Source: Streptomyces sp. SM10
Lineage (GTDB): Bacteria > Actinomycetota > Actinomycetes > Streptomycetales > Streptomycetaceae
Reading direction: 5' to 3'
NCBI RefSeq assembly: GCF_002910915.1
Contig: NZ_NEUF01000052.1
Coordinates: 1 to 45,142, forward strand
Length of the DNA: 45,142 bases
Shown here: in pieces, positions 1 through 9,515 of the stretch
How the letters are laid out: each line of letters opens with the position of its first letter
Numbering within the stretch: position 1 is the stretch's first letter
Notes under the pieces: generated by a model
Databases searched by the model: none
What the model was told of the DNA's origin: nothing
The model's input: the letters and a program-made list of their open reading frames with translations, nothing else
Position numbers and translations under genes: made by a program

Positions 1-40
1 CCCGGCCCCGGCCCCGGCCCCGGCCCCGGCCCCGGCCCCG
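1..40. repeat. hexanucleotide (CCCGGC)n / (GGGGCC)n tract
   Basis: Uninterrupted 6-bp period from the first base of the window, nearly seven copies visible; it probably continues beyond the edge. On the minus strand it reads as tandem GGGGCC, a pattern known to form G-quadruplexes. In the minus frame with the best codon usage it would encode alternating Gly-Pro. Confidence 0.9.
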
Positions 41-170
41 CGCGAGAGTCGATGTGCGCCGCGATGTGCGGCCCGGTGTGCGGGCGGGCCCATCGCCGCA
101 GGTGCGGGCACATCCGCGATCCGGTGTCCCTGCGGATCCGCGATCCGGAACGCGATCGGGTCCGCGACAA
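1..170 (-). CDS. partial open frame at left edge, possibly comEA N-terminus
   Basis: The left edge is open in more than one minus-strand frame. The frame reading the hexanucleotide tract as Gly-Pro repeats has clearly GC-biased third positions over positions 1-113, and is open back to a stop at 228-230; possible starts are a TTG at 170 or an ATG at 113. A second frame from an ATG at 231 gives Gly-Ala repeats and has poorer third-position GC. In Streptomyces the gene following DegV here is usually the helix-hairpin-helix competence protein ComEA, whose N-terminus is basic and Gly-Pro rich; this fits, but the defining domain is outside the window. Start and identity are unresolved. Confidence 0.35.
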   Translation of the reverse strand, partial: MSRTRSRSGSRIRRDTGSRMCPHLRRWARPHTGPHIAAHIDSRAGPGPGPGPGPGP

Positions 171-283
171 AGCCGGGCGGGCCCTGCCGGTCGGTCGATG
201 GGATCGCCGGGGAAAATGATCGGAAGGTCATGCCTCACGACGCTAGGCACTTCTGCGGAATTCCGCCGAGCCGCCCCAATTAC

Positions 284-310
284 GGTGGATAACTCTCCGG
301 TTGTGGACAA
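284..310 (-). promoter_or_regulatory. pair of DnaA-box-like 9-mers
   Basis: On the minus strand 302-310 reads TTGTCCACA, the preferred Streptomyces DnaA box, and 284-292 reads TTATCCACC, one base from the E. coli consensus. The two lie in the same orientation, 9 bp apart, in the spacer between the DegV stop and the next gene. Two sites are too few for an origin; they could regulate or titrate DnaA. Confidence 0.4.
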
Positions 311-332
311 CCGCATCACCCGCCGGAGTGGA

Positions 333-1178
333 TCAGCGCGGCGAGACCACCGCTCCCAGCAGCCCCGGACCGGTGTGTGCACCGATCACCGCACCGACCT
401 CGCTCACATGCAGGTCGACCAGCCCCGGAACGCGGCCCCGCAGCCGCTCCGCCAGCCGCTCGGCCCCGTCCGGAGCGGCCAGATGATGGACCGCGATGTC
501 CACGGCACCCGTGCCGGCCTGCGCGGCCACGATCTCCTCGAGCCGCGCGATCGCCTTGGACGCCGTCCGCACCTTCTCCAGCATCTCGATGCGGCCACCG
601 TTGAGTTGGAGCAGCGGCTTCACCGCCAGGGCCGACCCCAGCAGCGCCTGCGCGGCCCCGATGCGCCCCCCGCGGCGCAGGTAGTCGAGGGTGTCGACGT
701 AGAAGAACGCCGACGTTCCCGCCGCCCGCTTCTCAGCCGCCGCGACCGCCTCGTCCAGCCCACCGCCCCCCTCGGCGGCCTCGGCCGCCGCGAGCGCACA
801 GAACCCCAGGGCCATGGCGACCATGCCGGTGTCGACCACTCGCACCGGCACCGGGGCGTCCTTCGCGGCGAGCACGGCGGCGTCGTACGTCCCGGAGAAC
901 TCGGCCGACAGATGGAGGGAGACGATGCCGGTGGCACCTTCCTCGGCCACGGCGCGATAGGCGGCGGCGAAGACTTCGGGGCTGGGCCGCGACGTGGTCA
1001 CGGAGCGGCGCTTCTGCAGGGCCAGCGCCAGCGACCGAGCCGAGATCTCCGTGCCTTCCTCCAGGGCCTCATCCCCCAGGACGACGGTCAGCGGCACCGC
1101 CGTGATGCCGTGCCGTTCCATCGTCTGGTGCGGCAGGTAGGCCGTTGAATCGGTGACGATCGCGACATGGCGGGACAT
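333..1178 (-). CDS. DegV family (fatty-acid-binding) protein
   Basis: 281 aa, the usual DegV length. The N-terminus VAIVTDSTAYLP, the TSRPSPEVFAAAY segment, the SLHLSAEFSGTYDAA segment and the YVDTLDYLRRGGRIG segment are the landmarks of the two-domain DegV fold. DegV proteins bind a fatty acid; in Gram-positives some (FakB) present it to the kinase FakA. No FakA is visible here, so the cellular partner is unknown. The frame is open to an ATG at 1313, but the conserved sequence begins at the ATG at 1178, which I take as the start. Transcribed toward the left edge, followed by a DnaA-box-like pair. Confidence 0.9.
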   Translation of the reverse strand: MSRHVAIVTDSTAYLPHQTMERHGITAVPLTVVLGDEALEEGTEISARSLALALQKRRSVTTSRPSPEVFAAAYRAVAEEGATGIVSLHLSAEFSGTYDAAVLAAKDAPVPVRVVDTGMVAMALGFCALAAAEAAEGGGGLDEAVAAAEKRAAGTSAFFYVDTLDYLRRGGRIGAAQALLGSALAVKPLLQLNGGRIEMLEKVRTASKAIARLEEIVAAQAGTGAVDIAVHHLAAPDGAERLAERLRGRVPGLVDLHVSEVGAVIGAHTGPGLLGAVVSPR

Positions 1179-1379
1179 GAGCCGGAGATTACCTTCCGCG
1201 GCGGCGGCGCGGCAGCCCGGGACCGGCCTGCTGATCATTTCCGTCCGGTCCGGTGTCCGTCTTTGACGCGCCTGGGACTTTTCGGAGTGCTTCCGGACGC
1301 GTGCGCACCGCATCCGCGTTCCTCCCGGCCGGTGTCCGCCCCTCCGCGGAACGGCCGGTGTCCTCGCAGCGGGTGCGCG

Positions 1380-2072
1380 TCAGTTCGTGGTCTCCGGTCT
1401 GGCGGACTTCTGCCACGGATAGCCCGCGTGCAGCCGCGGATCAGGAGGGGTGAGTGACGGGGGCTGCTCCTGATCCGCGGGCCCGCTCCAGCTGTGCCCG
1501 GCCGTCGCGCGCGGTGCCGCCGGCTCCTCGGTCGTCCAGTGACGCAACGCCCCGGCCTCCAGGTCGATCTGCGCGTTGAGCGCGGCCAGGTCGTCGTCGG
1601 CGAACTGCCTCGCCCGGTCGCGCGCCGCCCAGCGCAGCGACTCCGCCGAGTGCGTGATGCGCTCCGTGCGCTCCCTCAGCCCGGGCAGGAGCGTGGCCAC
1701 CGTCGCGCGGTCCGGCTCGCGCTCCAGGCGCTTGAGATCGTCGTCGAGCTCGCGTCCGTGCACGCTCAGCCGCTCGAAGAGCCCCAGCGACTCCGAGAGG
1801 GAGGCGTCCTCCGCGGCCCGGGCGTTCAGCGCGTCCTGAGTGGCCCGCATCGACGTACGCAGGGCGAGCCGCAGCTGCGCGAGCTCCCCGGGGACCCCCG
1901 GCTGTCCGTAGCTCTTGGCCCGCAGGGCGGTGTCCTCCACGGAACGGCGGGCCTGCGTGATCGTCCGGTCCACACCGCGCTTGGCCGCGCGCACCGCCTT
2001 GACTCCGGCGTACACCCCGAGCGCCATGAACGCGACGAACAGCAGCGTCAGGATCAGGAACACGGTTTCCAT
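1380..2072 (-). CDS. single-pass membrane protein with long helical cytoplasmic part
   Basis: 230 aa. Residues 1-28 form one strong N-terminal transmembrane helix (METVFLILTLLFVAFMALGV), followed by a basic stretch and about 150 residues rich in Arg, Glu, Ala and Leu with heptad-like spacing, suggesting an extended helical or coiled-coil domain; the C-terminus is Pro/Gly rich and probably disordered. I do not recognise a named family. It lies downstream of leuS on the same strand, separated by about 165 bp holding a terminator and a tandem repeat, so it is probably transcribed separately. Function unknown. Confidence 0.75.
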   Translation of the reverse strand: METVFLILTLLFVAFMALGVYAGVKAVRAAKRGVDRTITQARRSVEDTALRAKSYGQPGVPGELAQLRLALRTSMRATQDALNARAAEDASLSESLGLFERLSVHGRELDDDLKRLEREPDRATVATLLPGLRERTERITHSAESLRWAARDRARQFADDDLAALNAQIDLEAGALRHWTTEEPAAPRATAGHSWSGPADQEQPPSLTPPDPRLHAGYPWQKSARPETTN

Positions 2073-2135
2073 GAACGCCCCTCGGTTGTCGGATCGGCCG
2101 CCCGCGTGCGGTCACCCTCCTACCGTAAACGGAAC

Positions 2136-2174
2136 GGGCAGGCCGAGGGTTCCACCGGAACCCCCAACCTGCCC
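2136..2174 (-). terminator. leuS terminator hairpin
   Basis: Two nested perfect stems: outer 2136-2142 with 2168-2174 (GGGCAGG/CCTGCCC) and inner 2147-2153 with 2157-2163 (GGGTTCC/GGAACCC), separated by symmetric 4-base internal loops and closed by a 3-base loop. It lies 65 bp downstream of the leuS stop. No T-tract follows, as is usual in Streptomyces. Confidence 0.65.
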
Positions 2175-2182
2175 GTAGGGGA

Positions 2183-2220
2183 AAGCCCTGGCACGTCCGC
2201 GCAAGCCCTGGCACGTCCGC
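2183..2220. repeat. 18-bp tandem direct repeat downstream of leuS
   Basis: AAGCCCTGGCACGTCCGC occurs at 2183-2200 and again, identically, at 2203-2220, with a 2-bp spacer (20-bp period). It sits between the leuS stop and its terminator hairpin. Confidence 0.85.
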
Positions 2221-2238
2221 CGGAGCGCCCCGGTGCCG

Positions 2239-5112
<2,874 letters not shown>

Positions 5113-5180
5113 GATCCTCAAAGCTCCATCGATCGTCATCTGCCGGCGCCCACGTCTACGGACACACGTCTACGGAAACG

Positions 5181-5205
5181 AAAAATCCCCTCGCACAGGA
5201 GGGGA
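5181..5205 (-). terminator. leuS attenuator (intrinsic terminator in leader)
   Basis: Minus-strand transcript: TCCCCTC (5205-5199) pairs with GAGGGGA (5192-5186) over 7 bp with a 6-base loop, followed immediately by five T residues (5185-5181). It stands about 70 bp upstream of the leuS start and 45 bp downstream of the leader-peptide stop, the arrangement of a ribosome-mediated attenuator. Confidence 0.85.
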
Positions 5206-5218
5206 CGCCGCGCCGAGT

Positions 5219-5243
5219 CCGACCAGGCGTTCTCACCGGTCGG
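5219..5243 (-). promoter_or_regulatory. leader hairpin between leader peptide and terminator
   Basis: CCGACC (5243-5238 in transcript sense) pairs with GGTCGG (5224-5219), 6 bp around a 13-base loop. It lies between the leader ORF stop and the terminator stem and is a candidate pause or alternative structure in the leuS attenuation mechanism. The competing antiterminator pairing has not been computed. Confidence 0.55.
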
Positions 5244-5249
5244 GAAGGA

Positions 5250-5288
5250 TCAGCGCGGCTCGCTAAGCAGAAGGCGTACGGCACGCAT
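5250..5288 (-). CDS. leuS leader peptide MRAVRLLLSEPR
   Basis: A 12-codon ORF: ATG at 5288, TGA at 5252-5250, encoding MRAVRLLLSEPR with three consecutive Leu codons (CTT CTG CTT). It is followed by a hairpin and then an intrinsic terminator before leuS. A TACCCT motif (TANNNT type) ends six bases before the ATG, so transcription probably starts at or next to the A of ATG and the peptide is read from a leaderless transcript. By analogy with classical attenuators, stalling at the Leu codons during leucine or charged-tRNA shortage should prevent terminator formation. The ORF and hairpins are seen directly; the mechanism is inferred. Confidence 0.85.
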   Translation of the reverse strand: MRAVRLLLSEPR

Positions 5289-5294
5289 GGCGTC

Positions 5295-5300
5295 AGGGTA
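5295..5300 (-). promoter_or_regulatory. putative -10 of the leuS leader transcript
   Basis: Minus-strand TACCCT six bases upstream of the leader-peptide ATG, fitting the actinobacterial TANNNT -10. No clear -35 hexamer is seen. Confidence 0.4.
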
Positions 5301-5543
5301 CCGCACGGGCCCGGAGCCCGGCCCGGCACATTCGTCCTCCGAGGGGCCGGACACACCCTCTCCCCGGAGGGTCGGACCGCACGCCATCCGCGCGAACCTT
5401 CCACACGACCCACACACTCCGGAGGTTACTCCGCGTACTGCCCTCTATCGGGGCAACAACTCAAACCCCGTACCGGTCGGTAGACGGCGACCTAGCATGC
5501 GGCAACGGGACCGCTTTGCCGAGCCATTCGGAGTCGCCCCCCC

Positions 5544-6800
5544 ATGAACCCTCATCGCAGGATCCGTTCGTCCCCCACCCTCAGCCCCGACCGAGGAATG
5601 AGCCGCCCGGTCCAGGGTGGGCTCACCGTCGCGGCGCTCGTTCTCATCCCTCTGCTCGCCGTCGCGGGGAGCGACGGCATGCGTGCCGCGTTCGACTTCA
5701 CCACCGGTGTCCTGACGCTCGTCTCGCTCACCGCGGCCGTCGCCTGGGGCCTGCTGGCCACCGACCGGCTGTTCCTCTCGACCCGTCAGCGACTGGTCTG
5801 CCAAGCCGTCCACCGGGCCGCCGCGGTCACCTCGCTCGGCTTCCTCCTGCTGCACGGCACGGTCAAGGTGGCCCTCGGCCACGTCGGTCTGCTCGGTGCC
5901 CTCATACCGTTCGGCACCGGCGTGAGCGGCACCGCGGGCCTCATCGGGTTCGGCTCACTGGCCGGACTGCTGATGATCACCACTGCGGCGACGGGTGCCG
6001 TGCGGAGCGCCTTCGCCACCCCGGGCAGGATCGCCGGCCGCTGGCGCGCGCTGCATGCCCTGGCCTACCCGGCCTGGTGTTTCGCACTGGTGCACGGCCT
6101 GTACGCCGGCCGGCCGCCCGCAACCTGGGTCGTCGTGATGTACATGCTCTGCGTGGCCGCGGTGGCCGCCGCACTCGGCCTGCGCCTGCTGCCCGACCCT
6201 GCCAAGCGCCTGCTCACCAGCCTGATCGGCGACCTGATCGGCACGGACGTCCCGCCGTCGGCGTCGGACCCGGTCATACGGCCCTCCCCCGCCCCGGAAC
6301 ACGCGTCTCAGCCGTCCGGCCGAGGCCTGCCGCCCGACGCGCCCGGCTGGGGTGACGACGACCGCGGGATACGCGGCACCCCTGTCCGCTCCCGGACGCT
6401 GGAGGCCCCCCTGCCCCCCGCTCCTCCCATGCCTCCCGCCTACGAACCACCGGACCACGGAACGCGGCAGCCCTACCGTCAGCCCCCCTACGAACCCCCG
6501 CCGCGCAGTTCCGATCGTCTCGTTCCGGGTCCCGCACCGGCACCGGGCTCCCCGAACGGCATCTCCGCCGGCTACCGGGCCGTCGCCCGCCCGGCCGCCC
6601 GGCCGGCCCAGACGTCCGACGGCCGCTGGCCCACCCCGTCCCCCGCGCCTCCCGCCCAGTCGCTCAGGCCCGCGTACACCCCGCACCCGCCCAACGCCTT
6701 CACCCCGACCTCAGACCAGGAGACCGAGCAACTGCCGGGGCCGCTCTTTCCGCCCTCGGCAGGAGAGCCCTGGCACGCACCAGCAGGAGACCGACCGTGA
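5544..6800 (+). CDS. cytochrome-b/ferric-reductase-like membrane protein
   Basis: 418 aa. Residues 25-215 hold about five to six hydrophobic helices. Two pairs of His (H90/H104 and H171/H184) sit 14 and 13 residues apart on two helices, the pattern expected for two b-type haems across the membrane as in the ferric reductase-like/cytochrome b superfamily. The C-terminal 200 residues are Pro/Arg rich, low complexity and probably disordered. Its TGA overlaps the GTG of the downstream NuoF-like gene (GTGA), so the two are translationally coupled and probably form one electron-transfer complex (inference). The ATG at 5544 is used; an internal ATG at 5598 is an alternative. Confidence 0.75.
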   Translation: MNPHRRIRSSPTLSPDRGMSRPVQGGLTVAALVLIPLLAVAGSDGMRAAFDFTTGVLTLVSLTAAVAWGLLATDRLFLSTRQRLVCQAVHRAAAVTSLGFLLLHGTVKVALGHVGLLGALIPFGTGVSGTAGLIGFGSLAGLLMITTAATGAVRSAFATPGRIAGRWRALHALAYPAWCFALVHGLYAGRPPATWVVVMYMLCVAAVAAALGLRLLPDPAKRLLTSLIGDLIGTDVPPSASDPVIRPSPAPEHASQPSGRGLPPDAPGWGDDDRGIRGTPVRSRTLEAPLPPAPPMPPAYEPPDHGTRQPYRQPPYEPPPRSSDRLVPGPAPAPGSPNGISAGYRAVARPAARPAQTSDGRWPTPSPAPPAQSLRPAYTPHPPNAFTPTSDQETEQLPGPLFPPSAGEPWHAPAGDRP

Positions 6801-8371
6801 ACGTCCCCCTCCCCGATGTGCCGGAGGTCCGCGTCGTCGGACTCCCCCAGCTGACCACCGGCTTCGACCTTGTGGAGCGCCTCGACCTCGCCATGCACCT
6901 CAAGGTGCACGGCCCCCTCGAACCGATGACGGGCGAGCGGCTGGCCGCACTGGCCGAGTCCGTCTCGCTGCGCGGCCGCGGGGGCGCGGGCTTCCCCTTC
7001 GGGCGAAAGCTGCGCGCGGTCGCCAAGGCCTCCGTACGACGCGGAGTACGGCCCGTCGTCGTGATCAACGGAAGCGAGGGCGAGCCCGCCTGCCGCAAGG
7101 ACACCGTGCTGCTCAACCGCGCCCCTCATCTCATCCTCGACGGTGCCCTCCTCGCCGCGGAGGCACTGGGCGCACGCACGCTGGTCGTGGCTGTCACACG
7201 CAACTCCACGGAGATGTCCGTCCGGTCCGCCCTGGCCGAACGCGGTCTCTCCGACCGCCGCGGCCAGCATCTGCGGGCCCGGGTGGTGCGTACGCCGGAG
7301 CGCATGGTCTCCGGGGAGGCCTCCGCGGTGATCCGGGCCGTGAACGGCGGCCCCGCCCTGCCACCGGGCCGCCGCGAACGCGCCGCGGAGTCCGGTGTGG
7401 CCGGCGCCCCGACCCTCCTGTCGAACGCCGAGACCTACGCGCAGCTCGCCGTCGCCGCACGGCTGGGCTCGCGCCGCTACGGCCACACAGGTCTGCCGGA
7501 CGAGCCCGGCACGGTCCTGCTCACCGTCTCCGGGGCCGTGGCGCGCCCGATGGTGATCGAGGTGCCCACCGGTGTGCCACTGCGCTACGTCCTGCAGCTG
7601 GCCGGTGCCCCGCCGCTGCCCCAGGGCGTGCTGACCGGCGGCTACCACGGCAACTGGATCGACGCGATCGCCTCGCACGACGCCGTGGTCTCCCGAGCCT
7701 CCCTGGCCGCGGCAGGCGGTGCACTGGGCGCCGGTGCGATCCTGCCCATCGGGCCGGACACCTGCCCGATCGGTGAGTCACTGAGGATCGCGAACTGGCT
7801 GGCCGCCGAGACCGCGGGCCAGTGCGGCCCGTGCAAGCTGGGGCTCCCGGCCGCCGCCGGAGGCCTCTCGGACGTACTGAACGGTGGCGGTCCCGCCGCC
7901 CTGGAGGCCCTCCGCGAGGTGACCCAGGCCGTGAAGGGCCGCGGGGCGTGCAAACACCCGGACGGATCCGCCCGCTTCCTGTCGTCCACCCTCTCGGCGT
8001 TCACCGACGACCTGGCCGCACACGTCCTCGACGGCGGCTGCGGACGCGAAACGCTCGGGGTGCTGCCGCTGCCCTCCCCCGGCTACGAGGATCTGGAGGA
8101 GTCCATCCCGAGCGGCGAGAAGCTGGCGGTCGACTGGACGCTCTGCCAGGGCCACGGACTGTGCGCGGACATCGTGCCCGAGCTGATCAGGCTGGGACCC
8201 GACGGCTATCCGGCGCTCGCGGACGCCGCCGTCCCGATGCACCTGCGGGGCCGGGCCCAGCGTGCCGTACGGCGATGCCCCGCGCTGGCCCTCCGTATCG
8301 AGCAGGCGCCGGCCGAGCGCCCCGCACTCCCGAGCGCCCAGCGCAGAGCCCTGGGCAGCGGACGCGGCTGA
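6797..8371 (+). CDS. NuoF-like flavoprotein fused to a 3Fe-4S ferredoxin domain
   Basis: 524 aa. Residues 55-130 carry the FMN/NADH signatures of the complex I 51-kDa subunit family (RGRGGAGFPFG; NGSEGEP). An SLBB-like segment lies near 240-290. The iron-sulfur region has C343, C346 and C385, but the first Cys of the usual ESCGxCxPC motif is Ala340. Residues 440-510 form a small ferredoxin with C450-x5-C456 and C494-Pro, as in bacterial 3Fe-4S ferredoxins. The GTG start at 6797 has AGGAG seven bases upstream and overlaps the stop of the membrane protein gene. Likely role: NAD(P)H-linked electron transfer to the membrane haem protein. No other Nuo subunit is nearby. Confidence 0.8.
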   Translation: MNVPLPDVPEVRVVGLPQLTTGFDLVERLDLAMHLKVHGPLEPMTGERLAALAESVSLRGRGGAGFPFGRKLRAVAKASVRRGVRPVVVINGSEGEPACRKDTVLLNRAPHLILDGALLAAEALGARTLVVAVTRNSTEMSVRSALAERGLSDRRGQHLRARVVRTPERMVSGEASAVIRAVNGGPALPPGRRERAAESGVAGAPTLLSNAETYAQLAVAARLGSRRYGHTGLPDEPGTVLLTVSGAVARPMVIEVPTGVPLRYVLQLAGAPPLPQGVLTGGYHGNWIDAIASHDAVVSRASLAAAGGALGAGAILPIGPDTCPIGESLRIANWLAAETAGQCGPCKLGLPAAAGGLSDVLNGGGPAALEALREVTQAVKGRGACKHPDGSARFLSSTLSAFTDDLAAHVLDGGCGRETLGVLPLPSPGYEDLEESIPSGEKLAVDWTLCQGHGLCADIVPELIRLGPDGYPALADAAVPMHLRGRAQRAVRRCPALALRIEQAPAERPALPSAQRRALGSGRG

Positions 8372-8400
8372 CCGGACACCTCCCGGACCGCGCACGACAA

Positions 8401-8433
8401 GAAGCGGGTCATCCGATTCGGATGACCCGCTTC
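8401..8433. terminator. bidirectional terminator between NuoF-like gene and tRNA-Ala
   Basis: Perfect 16-bp inverted repeat (8401-8416 with 8418-8433, GAAGCGGGTCATCCGA and its complement) with essentially no loop. It stands between convergent transcripts: the NuoF-like gene ending at 8371 and the minus-strand tRNA gene ending at 8441. Confidence 0.85.
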
Positions 8434-8440
8434 CTCACTG

Positions 8441-8513
8441 TGGAGCTAAGGAGAATTGAACTCCTGACCTCCTGCATGCCATGCAGGCGCTCTACCAACT
8501 GAGCTATAGCCCC
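8441..8513 (-). tRNA. tRNA-Ala (anticodon GGC), copy 1
   Basis: 73 nt, minus strand. Acceptor stem GGGGCTA/TAGCTCC, D-arm GCTCAGTTGGTAGAGC, anticodon stem CCTGC/GCAGG around loop ATGGCAT with GGC at positions 34-36, and T-arm with TTCAATT loop. CCA is not encoded. Identical in sequence to copy 2 at 9327-9399. Confidence 0.96.
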
Positions 8514-8551
8514 GTGTTGTTCTCCGCCCGGTTTCCCTGGCGACATCGAGA

Positions 8552-8557
8552 ACATTA
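8552..8557 (-). promoter_or_regulatory. putative -10 of tRNA-Ala copy 1
   Basis: Minus-strand TAATGT followed by TCTC, 38 bases upstream of the mature tRNA. The second tRNA copy has TAAAGT followed by TCT in the equivalent place, and both leaders contain CAGGGAAAC, which supports this as the shared promoter layout. No clear -35. Confidence 0.4.
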
Positions 8558-8668
8558 CACGGTCCCCCCGGCCCATCAAAAATCGATTCCGGTCCGTCCG
8601 GATATGACCGGCCGGCACCGCCCTGACCAGCGGTTGCCCGGGCCGGGGCGACCGACCGAAGACCCCCG

Positions 8669-8902
8669 TCAGGCAGTGGCGAAGGAGTAGAACCGCTTGA
8701 GCGTGCAGTGCTCCTCCAGGAGCCGGCCGTAGATGGGCTCCCCCTCGAGCTCCCGGTACGTCTCGATGGGGTCGCCTTTTATGATCAGCGCCCGCGCGCA
8801 CTCCTCGCACCAGTACTGGAAATCCGCGTTGACGGGGTCCATGTCCCGGACGATGGGCGTACCGCTGCCGCACCAGTCGCACTTCCGCCTGTGTGCACCC
8901 AT
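8669..8902 (-). CDS. small conserved zinc-ribbon-like protein
   Basis: 77 aa. Residues 8-11 (CDWC) and 32-35 (CEEC in a YWCEECARAL context) make two CxxC pairs, a compact zinc ribbon. The C-terminus ends LLEEHCTLKRFYSFATA. I recognise it as a small protein conserved in streptomycetes at this position, without known function. The ATG at 8902 has GGAG nine bases upstream; the same frame runs further upstream, but that part is arginine/proline-rich shadow sequence. It sits between the two tRNA-Ala genes on the same strand. Confidence 0.8.
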   Translation of the reverse strand: MGAHRRKCDWCGSGTPIVRDMDPVNADFQYWCEECARALIIKGDPIETYRELEGEPIYGRLLEEHCTLKRFYSFATA

Positions 8903-8907
8903 CCCGG

Positions 8908-9045
8908 TCAGCTCCGGGGGTGGCCGCAGGCCGTGCAGGCGAAGGAGTGTTCCCGCGGGGCGCCGAGGGCCGGGGTGAGGGTGGAGCCGTGGGTCGCCGT
9001 GAGGGCAGAGGGCGGGCCCGGGACCCGTACGCGACTCGCAGGCAT
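8908..9045 (-). CDS. possible 45-aa small protein with CxxCG knuckle
   Basis: ATG at 9045 preceded by a strong GGAGG seven bases upstream; 45 codons ending in FACTACGHPRS; the TGA at 8910-8908 lies 5 bp before the ATG of the zinc-ribbon gene. Spacing and ribosome site suggest a small gene coupled to its neighbour. The C-terminal CTACG resembles half of a zinc knuckle. Composition (Pro/Ala/Arg) is ambiguous and I do not recognise the family, so it may be a shadow frame. Confidence 0.45.
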   Translation of the reverse strand: MPASRVRVPGPPSALTATHGSTLTPALGAPREHSFACTACGHPRS

Positions 9046-9284
9046 CGCGCTCCCTCCCGATCGGTCCGTCGCCCCCTCCGGCGCTCCGATTCTGCCATGG
9101 CGCCGCAAGAGGGTCAGCCCGATGACCGTCCCGCCCACCGCCTTTGTCCTGAAGCAAGGGCGCCCGGCAGGCCCGCGCACCTGCGAGGAAGCCCCCGGAG
9201 CGCCTCCTGGACCCTTGTCCCGGGCGGGCCAGGGCAGTTGGAGCGCGACGGCGCGGACCGGGGCGCAGGTTCGACATATCTGGC

Positions 9285-9321
9285 AAAAAAAGATCCCGCC
9301 CCCTGCCGGGGACGGGATCTT
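9285..9321 (-). terminator. intrinsic terminator of tRNA-Ala copy 2
   Basis: Minus-strand hairpin with 9-bp arms AAGATCCCG/CGGGATCTT (9313-9321 and 9290-9298) and an inner CCCC/GGGG pairing, followed by a run of seven T residues (9291-9285). It begins 6 bases after the tRNA 3' end. Confidence 0.9.
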
Positions 9322-9326
9322 GACTG

Positions 9327-9399
9327 TGGAGCTAAGGAGAATTGAACTCCTGACCTCCTGCATGCCATGCAGGCGCTCTACCAACTGAGCTATAGCCCC
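9327..9399 (-). tRNA. tRNA-Ala (anticodon GGC), copy 2
   Basis: 73 nt, minus strand, identical to the copy at 8441-8513 over its whole length. Its own promoter-like element lies at 9446-9451 and its own terminator at 9285-9321, so the copies are independent transcription units rather than one operon. Confidence 0.96.
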
Positions 9400-9445
9400 G
9401 CTGTCCGCTGTGTTTCCCTGCGTTTCCGCGCTGCGAACAAGAAGA

Positions 9446-9451
9446 ACTTTA
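9446..9451 (-). promoter_or_regulatory. putative -10 of tRNA-Ala copy 2
   Basis: Minus-strand TAAAGT followed by TCTTC, 46 bases upstream of the mature tRNA. It matches the TAATGT element of copy 1 in sequence and position. Confidence 0.45.
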
Positions 9452-9515
9452 GCCTGCGCCGAGCCGGAAAGTGAAATCCGGCCCCTGCCGCCCGGAGGGA
9501 ACCCCCGGGCACCCG

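Noticed and set aside
5113..5290. T-box riboswitch upstream of leuS
   Set aside because: No T-box consensus sequence or specifier-loop architecture is seen; the short Leu-rich peptide followed by a terminator explains the leader better.
8441..9399. tRNA-flanked integrated element
   Set aside because: The two tRNA-Ala copies could look like att sites, but there is no integrase or phage gene and the interior is under 1 kb with genes I take to be native.
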